A stretch of DNA of 64,000 nucleotides from Dryomyza anilis (lineage: Eukaryota > Arthropoda > Insecta > Diptera > Dryomyzidae). Location of the stretch: contig OX638132.1 in assembly GCA_951804985.1 (NCBI GenBank), positions 47,562,476 through 47,626,475 of the forward strand, written 5' to 3'. The notes under the pieces are model-generated. The model was given only the letters and a program-made list of their open reading frames with translations, was not told where the DNA came from and did no database searches. The translations under genes were made by a program, and so were the position numbers. Every line of letters starts with the position of its first letter. Positions within the stretch are counted from its first letter, which is position 1. Below are positions 45,027 through 57,394 of this stretch, piece after piece.

Positions 45027-45030
45027 GTAT
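44956..45030. repeat. (TA)n microsatellite
   Basis: About 75 bases of TA with two TG interruptions near the right end. Confidence 0.95.
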
Positions 45031-45962
45031 ATATATTAATACAAATTCTAAGTTTATTATAAGTTTATTATATTCTTAACACAGTGTCTACACGTGCCAT
45101 TCTTCAAAGATATAGCTATGGCAAAACAATAAATCAGCTTGCCATATTGATGTTTAATATTGTTGGTTGCACATTGTATGACTAGCAAATGTCAACGTCG
45201 ACAAAAATATATTAAAAATCCTACAATTTAAAAATTATAATTTAACAACACACTCAAGTGGAAAAAATACGAACATGACAAGACATAGAACGCAATACAT
45301 AAATCATATATGGCTAATAAACGATTACGACTAGCCATTTGTAGCCTCTACGAGTAATCATGCATGCTTGCCATATGTCAAGCTTTCCCGGCAGGACTCC
45401 GTGCGTCTTAGTTTCTTGGGTCTTATTTAATCAGTTAGATAATTCAAAAAGTATGATTAACATGTGGTTCACTAGACATTTTTTTTATATATTTTATCAC
45501 TTTTAGTGTGGGGTATAATTAAAGGAAGAGGTTAAATCTCAACTCCTGATCTACTTAATTTGGAATGTTTAATATACATTTTATAAAATATGAATACAAA
45601 TCTTTGATGATCTATTACGGTAACGCATGTGCATTATACACTTTATATTTTTATTTAAAATACTTCATTCCTATATGTATTAATATTACCTTTACTCTTT
45701 CGAAATTGGAACTGAAACGGGATCTGGAATTCTTAAAACCTTTATTTTTAATTTTTGGAATAATTAAACCGAAATAAAAATAATTTGAGAACCGGAATTG
45801 TTGAAGAATTTTTTCTTGCAGTTCTTGAATTTTATTGAATACAATTTAGGTTACAACCAGAGCACTCGATTTCATTTGAGTATTTTGGAGTAGCCCGTGT
45901 ACCCGGAGTTGGCAGGAGTTGGAAAAAGTGGGTTAGGCGGAAAGTTAAAAAATTACCGAACA

Positions 45963-46251
45963 AATTTTTATTGCAGAAAACTGTAGCAGGCATTGTGGGA
46001 AATCGATGTTCATTTCGGTGGTTCATGACCCCCAAAAGGTATCAAAAACCACTTTTGCCCAAATAATTAAGGAAATGGATAGCGAACACTTCAAAGGGTA
46101 CCATCAATCAGTCTTCTAATGATGTTCGCTATCCATTTCTGCAATAAGAAAAAGGTGGACAAAAAGTTTTTGACCCCCTTTTGGTGGTCATGCACCACCG
46201 AGAGTGGTTCGATTTCCCACGATGTCTGCTACCGATATCTGCAATAAAAAT
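45963..46251. mobile_element. Foldback element of 289 bp, palindromic throughout
   Basis: The left arm TTTTTATTGCAGAAAACTGT and the right arm reversed, TTTTTATTGCAGATATCGGT, continue with AGCAG(G/A)CAT-GTGGGAAATCGA and a GGTGGTxCATGACC box. The inner part pairs GAAATGGATAGCGAACA with TGTTCGCTATCCATTTC. No coding potential is expected. Confidence 0.75.
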
Positions 46252-46913
46252 GATTTTAGTCTTTTTTTCACATTCCACCCATGCCCTTAGTAGTTTAGTT
46301 GACAAGAATCTTTATTTTTCTATTTTTGGTTTCGATGGGTGTATTTTATAGGTTAAAACAGTTGTACGCAGTTCATAATGTTTTAATATACATATATGTG
46401 AAAATTAAAGTCATTTGCTTTTTGCACATCACCAAGTTTTTGGGAGAAATCGCTACTCGCAGATACTACACACATTTTTTTATGATTTGAAACGCATATT
46501 TCGCTATGTTTTTTTGTGGGTTAGATAAAAGTTTTTTTATAAGAAAGTGGGCGTTGCAAGAGTAAAAGACAACAAAGTGATCTCGGGACACGAAAAATAA
46601 CTGAACATTTGAATAGCCGACAATAAATTTTTCTCATACCATTTTTTTCCTACCAACAAATACAGAAAAGTTTTCAAATTTATTGTTTCAGAAGCAATTT
46701 TTGGAAGTTAAGATTAAACTTCTTTGATTTGGGTTAAGGTAAATAACAATTTGTATGAACAGTAAAAAATACAGCAGTAGTTCGAAGATTTACTGATTAA
46801 AATTCATTGTGTGTATAACATAATAAATATTACTGATAAATATCATAAATATTGAATTAGTAATACCATAAACCGATAGAAGTGTGACAATAATATATTT
46901 ATTATTTTTTTAG

Positions 46914-47150
46914 AACTTACGCCATAATAAAATGCTTGACGAACAGCACGTAAATCCCAGTCTTGGGACAGCAGAAAAAACAATTAAAAGTATGTATTTA
47001 TTTAGAAATAAAAAATTTAATATTCACATTTTGATTACTTAGATGGATATGAAAGCGAAAGGATGCCTTTTTTATCAGATCAAAAGCCTGTAAATCTGAG
47101 TCCATCATGGGAAGCACAGAAGTTAACTAATGATGAACTTAATTTTAAAG
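46914..47150 (+). CDS. Two internal or 5' exons of an unrecognised gene
   Basis: Exon A (46914-46989, 76 bases) follows ATTATTTTTTTAG and ends at a GTATGT donor. Exon B (47043-47150, 108 bases) follows TTGATTACTTAG and ends at GTAAAA. The intron is 53 bases, typical of flies. Only one frame is open in each exon and the phases agree: exon A gives MLDEQHVNPSLGTAEKTIK (preceded by NLRHNK), one base joins two from exon B to make N, then GYESERMPFLSDQKPVNLSP and SWEAQKLTNDELNFK. Exon B leaves one base. If the ATG in exon A is the start, this is the N-terminus of a hydrophilic protein region; otherwise both are internal exons. I do not recognise the family and see no further exon to the right. Agreement of two acceptors, two donors, phase and composition makes a real gene likely. 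Confidence 0.55.
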
Positions 47151-48065
47151 GTAAAACTTTATTAATTTCGCCAAATCTTTAAAACCAAACTAAAGTGTAT
47201 GCACATTTCTACAAACTGTTTTGATCCATATGCGAAACATGTTTTTTGTATGTTTGCTTTTTTTAATTGGTTATGACAGAAATTCTGAAGCTGTTATGTC
47301 TAGATCTCTGTTAATAGTAATTAAATGTTTGAAATCATGCGAATTGCGATAAATAATTAATTATTTAATTAGTATGTTGATTCATCTAAATTGATTATTA
47401 AATTGTATTTTATGTAACAAGAATTTTAAATGTATAAATTTATGCGATTTAAAACAATTTAAAATACTTTATTACTTGGTTCTACAAAATTTTAAAACAT
47501 ATATGTGCAATAGACTGATTTCAAATCCAAAAATCTTTAAATGTTTCGTTCCGCTTTGACTTTTTGAATCTAAAACTTAAAAAAAGCATTGAAAAGAAAA
47601 AAAAAATTATGTGATGTTGCGCAAAGAGCTTAAGGATATTTTGTATTTTTTAGCAGCCATTTTCAATTAAATTACTATTACTCCAAGTATAAAAAGATAT
47701 CACTAGATTTTATGTTCTCTACAAATAGTTTTTCTATCATTACCACAAAAGAAGTTAAAAATACTTGAAGTAGTCACTAAAAGAAATATTAAAATTATGT
47801 GGCCATTCTGACGTATATATCTACAAACATATGGTGTGTCCTAAATATATGCCCTTATAACAGCGCACAGAATTGGATTAAAAATAATTAGAAATCGTAT
47901 CGTAACCAACATTTTTCAAAAATGTAGTTACGATAAAAAGTGTTTGGCTTTATTTCTAACTTTGATAGTGAAGTTCGAAAAGAGGGGCAGGGACATGCTA
48001 CTCATAAAGAGGCTTCCAAAATATATATATATACACTGGTGGTCAAAACTAAAGCAACCAAACTC

Positions 48066-48116
48066 ACTAAGTTGCATTATCTATATATATAAAACTCTTG
48101 GTCCGTCTGTCAGTCA

Positions 48117-48182
<66 letters not shown>

Positions 48183-48340
48183 TCGAGCATCACGTATAAA
48201 CCGCTGAACCGATTTAACTGAAATTTTGTAACAGGATACTATGGAGTCCGGAGGGTGTCATATGCTATATATGGGCGCGATTGGACAAAGGGGCGTGGAA
48301 CCTCCCATACAACCTAAACATTCCAAACGACATAACTCAG
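48066..48340 (+). repeat. Dispersed repeat with (CTGT)n tract
   Basis: ATATATATAAAACTCTTGGTCCG is followed by an uninterrupted CTGT run (about 48107-48181), then CGAGCATCACGTATAAACCG and GGGCGTGGAACCTCCCATAC. A diverged partial copy without the CTGT run is at 49350-49530 (TGGTACCTCCAATACAACCT). This looks like a dipteran interspersed repeat; the class is unknown. Confidence 0.6.
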
Positions 48341-48384
48341 CACATACAAAAAAATATATACAAAAGCAACCACACCACATTAAA

Positions 48385-48640
48385 ACTCACCATGATGAAA
48401 CTCACCACACTAAAATTCACCACACTAAAATTCACCACACTTAAACTCACCACACTAAAACTCACCACACTAAAACTCACCACACTAAAACTCACCACAC
48501 TAAAACTCACCACAATAAAATTCACCACACTGAAACCACACAACAAAATTCACCACACTAAAACTCACCACACTAAAACTCACCACACTAAAACATACCA
48601 CACTAAAACTCAGCACACCAAAATTCATCTCACCTAAACT
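48385..48640. repeat. 15-base minisatellite
   Basis: About 16 units of CTCACCACACTAAAA with small changes. The plus frame reads repeats of TTLKL because the unit is a multiple of three; this is not evidence for a gene. Confidence 0.9.
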
Positions 48641-50959
48641 CGCTACATTAGATTTATTATTTGGAGATTTATTATTTGGTTACTACATTTATAAAACCAA
48701 TAAAAAACTTCCACAGCCAAGCACGGGCCCCTGATATAAATAATTAATATGTTTTTTATATTAATAAAATCGCTCCATATCTTTTAATTCACAAAATCTT
48801 GGCACGAGTCGTGCACGGGTCATAGATAGAATAAACATTTTATTTTCTTTAATATAGTAAATTATTCATTATTAAAAAAATGATTTAAAGCGAAAGCAAT
48901 GAAAACATTCATGTTGCAGCCTAAACACATTGAAGACGACCACGACTATAGTAACCTATGAAAATTTGTATGAATTTTATGTCAAACGTCTGGGTTGTCG
49001 AGCCGCACTAATAGGTATTCTTATTTTTTGTCAGAACTGACGTAAGAGCATAGCTGCCAAATTTGTCAGATAAATCTACTTTGTCACATTTTTTAATTGC
49101 TTGTAGATAGAATCAACTTTAAATGTTAAAAATTCAACTCGTTTTGGTTAGGATAAATATGCAAACTTACAAAGTTGAAAAAATGAACCTACATTTTTGA
49201 CCGTGTATGAGCAAAGTCGTAGAACAAACGTTGTCCAGAATCACGAGTTCTATTACATACATTTTTTCAGTTTAAAAAAAAAAGTCAGGCTTTATGGGTT
49301 AAGATATAGTTATAAATTTTAAAACATATTGTTAGAAATCACCTGAAATTATGTGGTCCAAAAATGGGCGTGATCCGCCCACATTTTTTTGTTACAATAT
49401 TTCACGGGTTTTCAAGTGGAAATTTAACCATAAAGGATGCGCACGTTTCTATGCTGGTGAGATAGGACGACCGAGCGTGGTACCTCCAATACAACCTACA
49501 TCTTTAAAACGCAATAATGATGCTAGGGATTTTCATAAAATATTTCTCAATTTTTAAAGGAGATGGAAATGTGAAAGACCTTCCATGTGCTGTTCATATA
49601 GATAGATAAAAATTACCTTGAAGAATAATTCTCCGGTAAAGAATTCGTGTAAAGTCTTTGAGTATTGTCTCTGGGAAAAACTATATCTGGAAAAGAATAG
49701 TCCAAGGTAGAATTTACCAGGGATGAATTGACTTTCGGAAAAACTATTTTTGAAGCGATTTTTTTTGGTTGTTACATTTATATCTCGAATATAAACAGGA
49801 CCCCACACGAACCCCTGGAACAAACTAAACTTAATAATCAAAAGGAAGTCAATACAGAGTTTTCATGTATATTTGAAATTGAAAATTAAACTTTTTACAA
49901 AACTGGGTATATAAAAAAAAAATGCATTTATGTCCATTTCTATGAAACCAAGTAAACACTAGTGACATGACCCCACAAAAATTGACTAGCTCATACTAAG
50001 TACGGCCGGTTTGCAGGGGTTAGACCAATTGTTGGCGGAAATCTTGCAACTTATTCTGAGTTGAACTAGGGGTGGGTAGATGACGATCGGTTAGCAAGGG
50101 TTTGATTTATTATAGTTCTGAATAGTGGGCAGACGCCTTCCCAAAGCCTTCTAAGTTCAAGGGATGGCCTTACTTGTTCTGAAGTTCATCAAAAATATAG
50201 AAAAATCGCAAAGTGATTTTTTTTTATTTTATGAAATATTCGACTCACTCACGAAAAAATTGTACTCACGCACACTCATTAACGGTTTTGTTTTGGTCTA
50301 CTCACAATCACGTGGGCAAAATTAGGATTCAATCAAAATCACGCGTGATCACGCTCACATGCCCATCTCTATTCCACTCGATTGGTTTGTATTTATGGCT
50401 ATACTTACAATTAAGGACAAAATAATAGGGTCACTAACCACTTATTTTGAAATTTTTAGTCCATTTTTTATTAAGAATGTGGCGATCACTTGCAAAAAAT
50501 TATTGTCAATATGCGTTATTTCAAAAAAGAAAAAAGCGAAAACCTCAAAAATAATTTGAGTTTTAGTACAACCCTTATACTCAAAAAGTCAGTATTCAAA
50601 GCGGAAAAAAATAAAGTCACATTAAAAATAATTATAACTTTATATATTTTCAAATACAAATAATTTATAAGTAATAATTTTATGATCTCCGTAAATATAT
50701 TAAAAATAAAATACGTTATTTTAGAAATATGGGTCGGTCAAAGCATCGATGATGCCAATTTATTTGCAAGACTCCTATTAATGACACCGTATATAAGCCG
50801 CATATAAGCAAGGTCAATATTCCCGAAGCAATATATAAATTGGATGCCGGATGATTGGAGAATTGTTTTTTTTTTGATCTGATAAAATTAATACCATTTG
50901 TTGTCATCAGATGGCGTTATTTACATTCGCTGTCCCGTAGGATGTTGATAAAAACCTGT

Positions 50960-51375
50960 CTACTGTAAAACATGGTGGTGGCCATTGCTGGTTTGGGTAA
51001 CAATAAATTAAACTGAGCCATATCATTAAAATTCATTTTATAATAAGAACCTTGTCACGTGATTGTAGAGGTCCTCTTGTCCAAATTGAAGGAACTATGA
51101 ATACTGAAAAGAACAAAAACATATTCAGCAATCATCAGATGCCTAAGATGTCATGTCATCAGATTTCATATTTCAACAGGACAATGACCCAAAACACACC
51201 AGCAAGCTCATGAAATATTTTTTTAAAAATAAAAGAATACGAGTATTTAAATGGTCATATCAATCACCGGACTGAGATCCAATCGCATACATGAGAGATA
51301 TTTTTGAAGAATCCCGAAATTTCAACAATAGAGTAGAGCTAAAAGCAGCAGTTGAACGACCCTGTGTCTTAAAGT
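50960..51375 (+). pseudogene. Tc1-type transposase fragment
   Basis: The plus strand encodes, with frame breaks, TVKHGGGHCWFG, RGPLVQIEGTMN, then DNDPKHTSKL-like codons (GGACAATGACCCAAAACACA), YQSPD and a C-terminal part. This is the Tc1-type VKHGGG...QQDNDPKHTS order. The N-terminal domain is lost. It is distinct in sequence from the Tc1 pieces at 12.6-13.3 kb. Confidence 0.75.
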
Positions 51376-51536
51376 CCGACTGTTATATATTTATTGATTT
51401 TTCCGCGGTGTCATGTCTCTTTTTCCACCCAGTCAACGATGATTCACCCTTGCCAAAGGCTTAATTTGCGATCGGCGATATATTTCGTTGAATCGCTTAG
51501 TAAAAAACCTAAATGCCATTATATTAAATGTTATAT

Positions 51537-52386
51537 AAATAACGGGTTTTTTTATAAGAGTGTTACAAAAGTTTTTTTTAAATAAAACATAAACGGTTTT
51601 GGATATCAATGAAATTCTTTATTCCTGAAAAAGTACGTTCGATGCCATAATAATGGATGGCATGGCCACCACGGGCACGCTTGCAGAAGTCCAGACGCTG
51701 AACCCAATTTTCGACAGTTTTCAAGCATAACGTTCGATATTCGTACGAAGTTCATCAATCGTCGCTGGCTTGTTGGCATAGACCATAGACTTGATGTAGC
51801 CCCACAGGAAATAGTCTAACGGCGTCAAATCGCACGACCGAGGCGGCCAATCGACTGTACCATTTCGTGAGATAACACGTTCTCCAAACTTGGTTTCCAA
51901 TAAATTGATTGTGGCATTCGCTGTGTGGCTTGTGGCGCCGTCCTGTTGGAACCACATGTCCTCCAAGTCCATATCATCCAATTGGGGCTAAAAATATTCG
52001 GTTATCATTGAACGGTAGTGATTCCCATTCACAGTAACGTGCCGGTCTTGATCATCACGGATGAAGTACGGCCCAATTACGCCGCCGGCCCATAAACCGC
52101 ACCAAAACGTAATGTTGGATTGCTGTCTGACCAATAACGCATATTTTGTTTATTGATGAAGCCATTCATGCTTCGCCAGAAATGAGCCTCATCGCTGAAG
52201 ATGATTTTTCGATGAAAATCCGAATCATTTTCAAGTTGTTGCTCAGCCCAATTCACGAATCAAGCCATCATGAAATGGCAAACCTTACTGAAGAGAAATG
52301 TCAAAAGAGCGGCAAGAAATATGGCGTCGTTTGCTGTCCCTGTCGCTCTACTTTTGTAGCGTCCCTGTTGAAAAACCCTTTACATG
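51537..52386 (-). pseudogene. Mariner-type transposase element, internally deleted
   Basis: Read from 52386 leftwards, a 5' UTR-like part (GGGTTTTTCAACAGGGACGC) runs into transposase codons: KIIFSDEAHFWRSMNGFINK (first catalytic D), then, after a frameshift, ITFWCGLWAGGVIGPYFI, DMWFQQDGATSHTA (second D) and WPPRSCDLTPLDYFLWGYIK (third acidic position D), ending with a stop near 51721. A TAG stands before PQLDDMD. The N-terminal DNA-binding region is missing, so an internal deletion removed it. Possible inverted ends: TAACGGGTTTTTTTATAAG at the left and TAAAGGGTTTTTCAACAGG at the right (reversed). It is inactive. Confidence 0.85.
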
Positions 52387-52573
52387 AGATTTGAGCAACA
52401 AAATTCGAATTGTGACAATTTTATTTTAAATATTTTGAAACTGTCATGTTTGTAATGAACCACATCGTAGTTTTTAAATAAAATAAATCTATGGATATAT
52501 TTTGAGGTCCGAAAAAATGTATATTATGAATTAGAATTGGGTGTAAACTAAAAAAATCTCATTTTGTGTTTTT

Positions 52574-52760
52574 ATACCCTACACTCATGGGTTACAGGTT
52601 ATACTATGTATATGAGGATATTTTAGCGCATCTTAGAAGGCGTGACCGGTATGAAAAGTATATATTTTCTTGATCAGCATCACTTTTCGAGTAGATTTAG
52701 ACATGGCCGTCTGTCTGCCTATACAGGATAACTTGATAAACACTATTCAGAATGCGATGA
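52574..52760. repeat. Repeat with ATACCCTACAC end, 5' part
   Basis: ATACCCTACACTCATGGGTT, then AAGTATATATTTTCTTGATC and CCGTCTGTCTGCCTATACAG, match 13399-13560. It fades into unrelated AT-rich DNA. Confidence 0.65.
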
Positions 52761-52769
52761 AATTTAATT

Positions 52770-54060
52770 TCAATATATTTTAGAAGAAAAGTAATTTCAA
52801 GTTCGAAAATGAGTCAACGTACTCAACTACATCCCATACAAGATATGGGTTTACTTTTTAGGATCCCATATCTCGTAAAGTATTTAAGATAAAGTTATAA
52901 AATTAGTTACAAACAATCATCTATCAATACGTGCTCAAAAAATCGGCGTGATTAGCCCACATTTTTTTTATTTTTATGCCTATTTATATAGCAATCAATT
53001 ATAATGCTTTCACATAATTTATTTTATCTGCAAATGTTACCCATAAATTTTTGTTATTGATAGCTCAATTTCTTCGAAAGAGTGTAGACTTATTTTGAAA
53101 TAATACAAACTGATATTTTTTCCATTTTTTTAAATGAATTTTTTAATTAAATTTTGTCGAAAAAATACTTTTTTCAACTTCTTCTGTCGAGTTTTCTTAA
53201 ACTAGTAAATGAATTTAAAAATGTTGTGAGATATGTTTATTGGATGTTTAAATACATTTCATTTGATATAACTATTGAGTTCTTTGGATCGTGAGATATT
53301 TACAAATATATGTACCCCCTTCGGTTCAGAAGTTATTGGCCGTTATTTTGTAAACCTATCCAAAATAACATTTTTAAACCATATCTTGGGAATCAGGATC
53401 ATTCAAAATTTTGTACGTACCATTAAATGAAAAATAATACAGATTGGTTGAAAAACGATATTATAATTAAAATAATTAATTTTTGGTCTTATTTGAAATT
53501 TGTTTAACGATTTTTTTGGTGACCCAACCTACGGACCAAATTTTGTTTGCAAGTTTTTTGTTCTTCAGAAAGTAAGCTGTATTTTTAAAATTTTTAAGAA
53601 ATCATAAAAGTTTCTTGTATAAAAGATAGCCCATTAAATGTACTTTAAAATGGTATATATAAATACTTTAAATTATTTGCATATAAAATGTTATAGACAA
53701 TATACAAAACTATGTCCAACCTACGGACCTTTCCCCTATCCTATAAATAATAATACTTTAGAAATTATTGAAAATTATTAAAGATATTGTTAATTGCTTA
53801 ACTAAAAAATGAATTAATACAAAGATTGTGCAAAAAACGTGATAATGACTAAATCCCGATGAAAAATCTCGACGCGATAAAATTCCGAATAAAAAACAAT
53901 CCCGATTGGGTAAATCCCGAAATATTTAATATATGTATATAAATTTATATTTATTTCATATTTCTGTTGTAATATTTTTTGTTTGTTTTTAAGTAAATAT
54001 TTTTAAAATATTGTAGCTTTTTGGTATGTGAAAAACTTTTAATTACATGTTTGAGTCTTA
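52770..54060. other. AT-rich stretch without recognised genes
   Basis: Contains a few dispersed phrases (CCAACCTACGGACC twice; ATCCCGA-type repeats near 53850-53940 that recur inverted near 54820-54870, on either side of the MITE at 54063-54820) but no supported gene. Confidence 0.45.
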
Positions 54061-54062
54061 TA

Positions 54063-54820
54063 CACTAAGAAAACAAGATGTTTATTAAAGTCTTGCTACA
54101 ACTATATGCTTAAATTTACGCATTGTAGCAAATATTCAAACATCCCATAAGTTTCAATAAAGTTGCAGCACAACTATTAATATTTTTAAAATGACATATA
54201 AGCAGATAGTTACGAGATGTTTGCCACAACAGCAATGAAAATTGAGATATTTACAGTGGAATGATAGCAACATCCTAAGTTCTTGGACATTTGCAGCAAA
54301 ACTTTTGACTTACGCTCGATTTATCCACAACAATTAAGTAAATCTAATGGTGTAAAAATGTGTCAACTCAAATATTACATTTTAATGGTAAAAGTGAAAA
54401 TAAAACTTCCTGGGATTGAAATTATCAACACGTGATGGAAAATATTTCTTTTCAGAGTTTACTTTGATGACAGCATTGCCGTTCGGACTCACCGGTAGTC
54501 TTGGACAATTTTACCTTCGAAGGATTTATAAAGACGATGGCGATAACCAGGATACTGTTTTAATTTTAGAATAAATAAAAATACACTTTATTCATTTTCT
54601 TTCAATTCAATTACTCCGCGAATACTAATGGAGTACCTTTTCCAAATATTCCTCAACTATCTTCCTATTTTTAAGATGTTTAATTGATGGTTGCTATACA
54701 TAATCGTAAATTTGAAAGATGGTTGCTAGCAATATTTATCGTATTTGACGGATGTTTGGTTGTCTCAAAGACGATCTAAATAATTTGTAAACTTGATATT
54801 TTGGGCTGTGATATTTGAAT
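54063..54820. mobile_element. CACTAAG-type MITE, nearly complete
   Basis: It starts at CACTAAGAAAACAAGATGTT after TA and follows the reverse of 8118-8970 to TTTTGGGCTGTGATATTTGA, lacking only the last 20-25 bases. It sits inside an ATCCCGA-repeat element. Confidence 0.8.
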
Positions 54821-54943
54821 CTGCGGATTTTGGTTTTCCGGATTTTATTTTTCGGGATGTGTTAAAATATCGAAGAATTATACGTCATTTTAATCAGAAA
54901 TATCAAATATATGTAAATAATAAAAATACTTTGTTGTTCTAAA

Positions 54944-55005
54944 CCACAAGGCGATCAAAGAGGCCTATTTTATAGGTGGCCAACACTATTTTATTCACAC
55001 AACTG
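54944..55005. repeat. Dispersed 55-60 base motif (copy 3)
   Basis: CCACAAGGCGATCAAAGAGG, then TTTTATAGGTGGCCAACACT and ATTCACACAACTG. Confidence 0.55.
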
Positions 55006-55642
55006 TAATCCACGAAATAATTTATATCAGTGAAAATTTGTGAGTGTGATCGTTCAGTGTTAGTTTAAGCATTTAATAATAGAAGAAAACTAATAAAATT
55101 GAAACCGATGGACAGACAAATGAGCGCATGAGGTGGATTGCAGAGCGTAAAGAGTTCATCTCTCATTTTCTGTCAAAAACATTGAGATTTTAAACGTAGT
55201 TTAACCATAATTTTGCAGGCATTAATATGTATGTTTGGAATTTTATGTATAATTGACTGATACACAGGGGTTGTATTGAGACTTCAACAGTGTTGTAAAG
55301 AGCTCTGACTTACATTATAATATCACGGAAACATTTTAATGTTGCCCCTTAAAATGGTGTATGTTCTAATGGAAACATAATAATTACTACATCAAAACAA
55401 AATAAATATTTGAACAGAAAATATTTATGTTTCTTGATTTTGAACGATCTGAATATAAATATGTTTACAAAGAAACAAATCAGTTGTTTAAAAAGTAGTC
55501 TGTTTGCATAATAACATATTTAAATATTTTTTGAAAAAAATCCTGAAAATAAAATAAAATAATTATTTTTTTATTAATTATCCTTAAACATGCACAGTGG
55601 GAATTTATAATATTTGAATTCATATACAAATTATGAAATGCA

Positions 55643-56041
55643 TAAATAAATAATTGGTTTAAAACGGCAAGAACGCTAAACCAGACGATCCAGGCTAGCT
55701 TTGTATTTGGCACAGTTACAGTTGGTCTCAGTACAGCACATAGCGTAGACAAGGAATTCGAGGAGGCTTTGGTAAAAAAATGCCGAATTCTGTTTGAAAA
55801 TCGAAACATTGATTTTTTATTTGTGGTTTTTTTCACATTAGTTTTAGAAAATATATACTGCACTATTAAATTATATATTATACTATTTGTACTTTTTGTA
55901 ACACAATTTGTATATTTAATTTATTTACAAATGACAAAATTATTACCGATACGAACACGTTTTCTCAACGAACAACAAAAGACATGTACGCAGATAATGC
56001 CACATTTATTTAAATCCAATTTCTTTTTCGTTTGTTTTTAA
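55643..56041 (+). other. Open stretch with coding-like first third, both strands open
   Basis: The plus frame is open for about 130 codons: KTARTLNQTIQASFVFGTVT, then VGLSTAHSVDKEFEEALVKK, then a hydrophobic low-complexity tail. The first 110 bases are less AT-rich than the surroundings. The minus strand is also open here (55863-55480; AVLRPTVTVPNTKLAWIVWF). No domain is recognised on either strand. It could be part of an unknown repeat. Confidence 0.2.
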
Positions 56042-56049
56042 ACTTGATG

Positions 56050-57390
56050 TTTATGTTCAAACGATGGCAAAAGATGGCGTAGGTAGAAAATGCTGCACAA
56101 CGTTGGCAACTTTGTCTGTCGATAAATTAAAGAATGAAACGAGCGTTGCGAACATACGTTGTATTTAAATTTGATTAGCATATTCTGTTCGTTTCGAAAC
56201 ATAGTTTTAACCAAGTAAACTGCCAAGAAATAGTTTATTCAAATGCAATTAAAATTTTATGTTGGTATTGTAACATATTTTGACAGATTCTGCTGGACAA
56301 TATAATAATGTTTACACGTAGTAATATGTTATTACAATCTGAACAAAAATAAATTAAATTTCGATTATAATTTAATTATTCCTAATACATGTATGGTAAT
56401 TTCGTATTACTTTTTAATTACATTCAAACATATTCAATCAAATCATTTTTATCCGTGTACTACTGAAAAACTGGCCTGCTAGTTATCAGAAAATTATTAG
56501 TGTGAATAAGGATATCACCAGATTTAATTGATATAATATTCTCCAAATTGGAATTTTTGCAGTGAGATTTCCCAAAATGTGGATGAATTTATGGAATTAT
56601 AATTATTATTATGGAAAAATAATTTTCTATTTTTTTCACACAATGCATATATATTTATGTAAATATAAACTTTGAATAGTTCGTGTGGGTAAAATTATAA
56701 TATGAATCACTAAACACTTAAAATGAAATAAATAAATTTGTAACTAATATGGTAGTATTTCACCATATTAGTTGTTGCACGCCAGGTCGCGGTATGTTCC
56801 AAACTATGTGTTGTAAAAAAAATATAAAAAAGTTTTATAAATTCAACAAATTGTAAAATAATCCTATAATATTCCATATCAAATTAAAAAAGTTTTGTCA
56901 AAAAATACCGACGCAATTCGCCTATTTTTGCGTTTTTGTAAAACAAGAAAAAAACCATTTCTATTTTTATCGCGTCACGCCGCGGTTCGATTATTTTCTA
57001 AATATGGAGCTACTTACTCCCTACACATAAATATAAAGAAGTAAAAAAATAAGTTTTTTATCTCATTGAATCGTTTTGAGCCAAGATTCAATTACCCTTC
57101 GACATCCAAATAACATTCGCTTAAAATATTTTTAAATTCATCAAATTTAGCTGATCTTAAGGATGCTTTGTGCATTTATTTATTTGTTCGACATTTTAAC
57201 ATTGACTTGAATTTTGTAGATTATGTTTGAATAAGAATTATCATTAACAATGGAACCCACGTTTCTGTTCATTATATTTACTGTAAAAATATAATACTAA
57301 AATTAATTATTTAAGCTAGGATCAATACTATGCTTGCATACAAGCAGCAAAAGTTCAATTAAATATTAATGTCAAAAAAATTAATAAGTA
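56050..57390. other. AT-rich stretch without recognised features
   Basis: No gene, inverted-end element or RNA could be supported. Confidence 0.45.
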
Positions 57391-57394
57391 CTAG

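Noticed and set aside
48281..48637. 118-codon plus frame with repeated TTLKL
   Set aside because: The 15-base minisatellite is a multiple of three, so every unit gives the same residues; no start context or homology.
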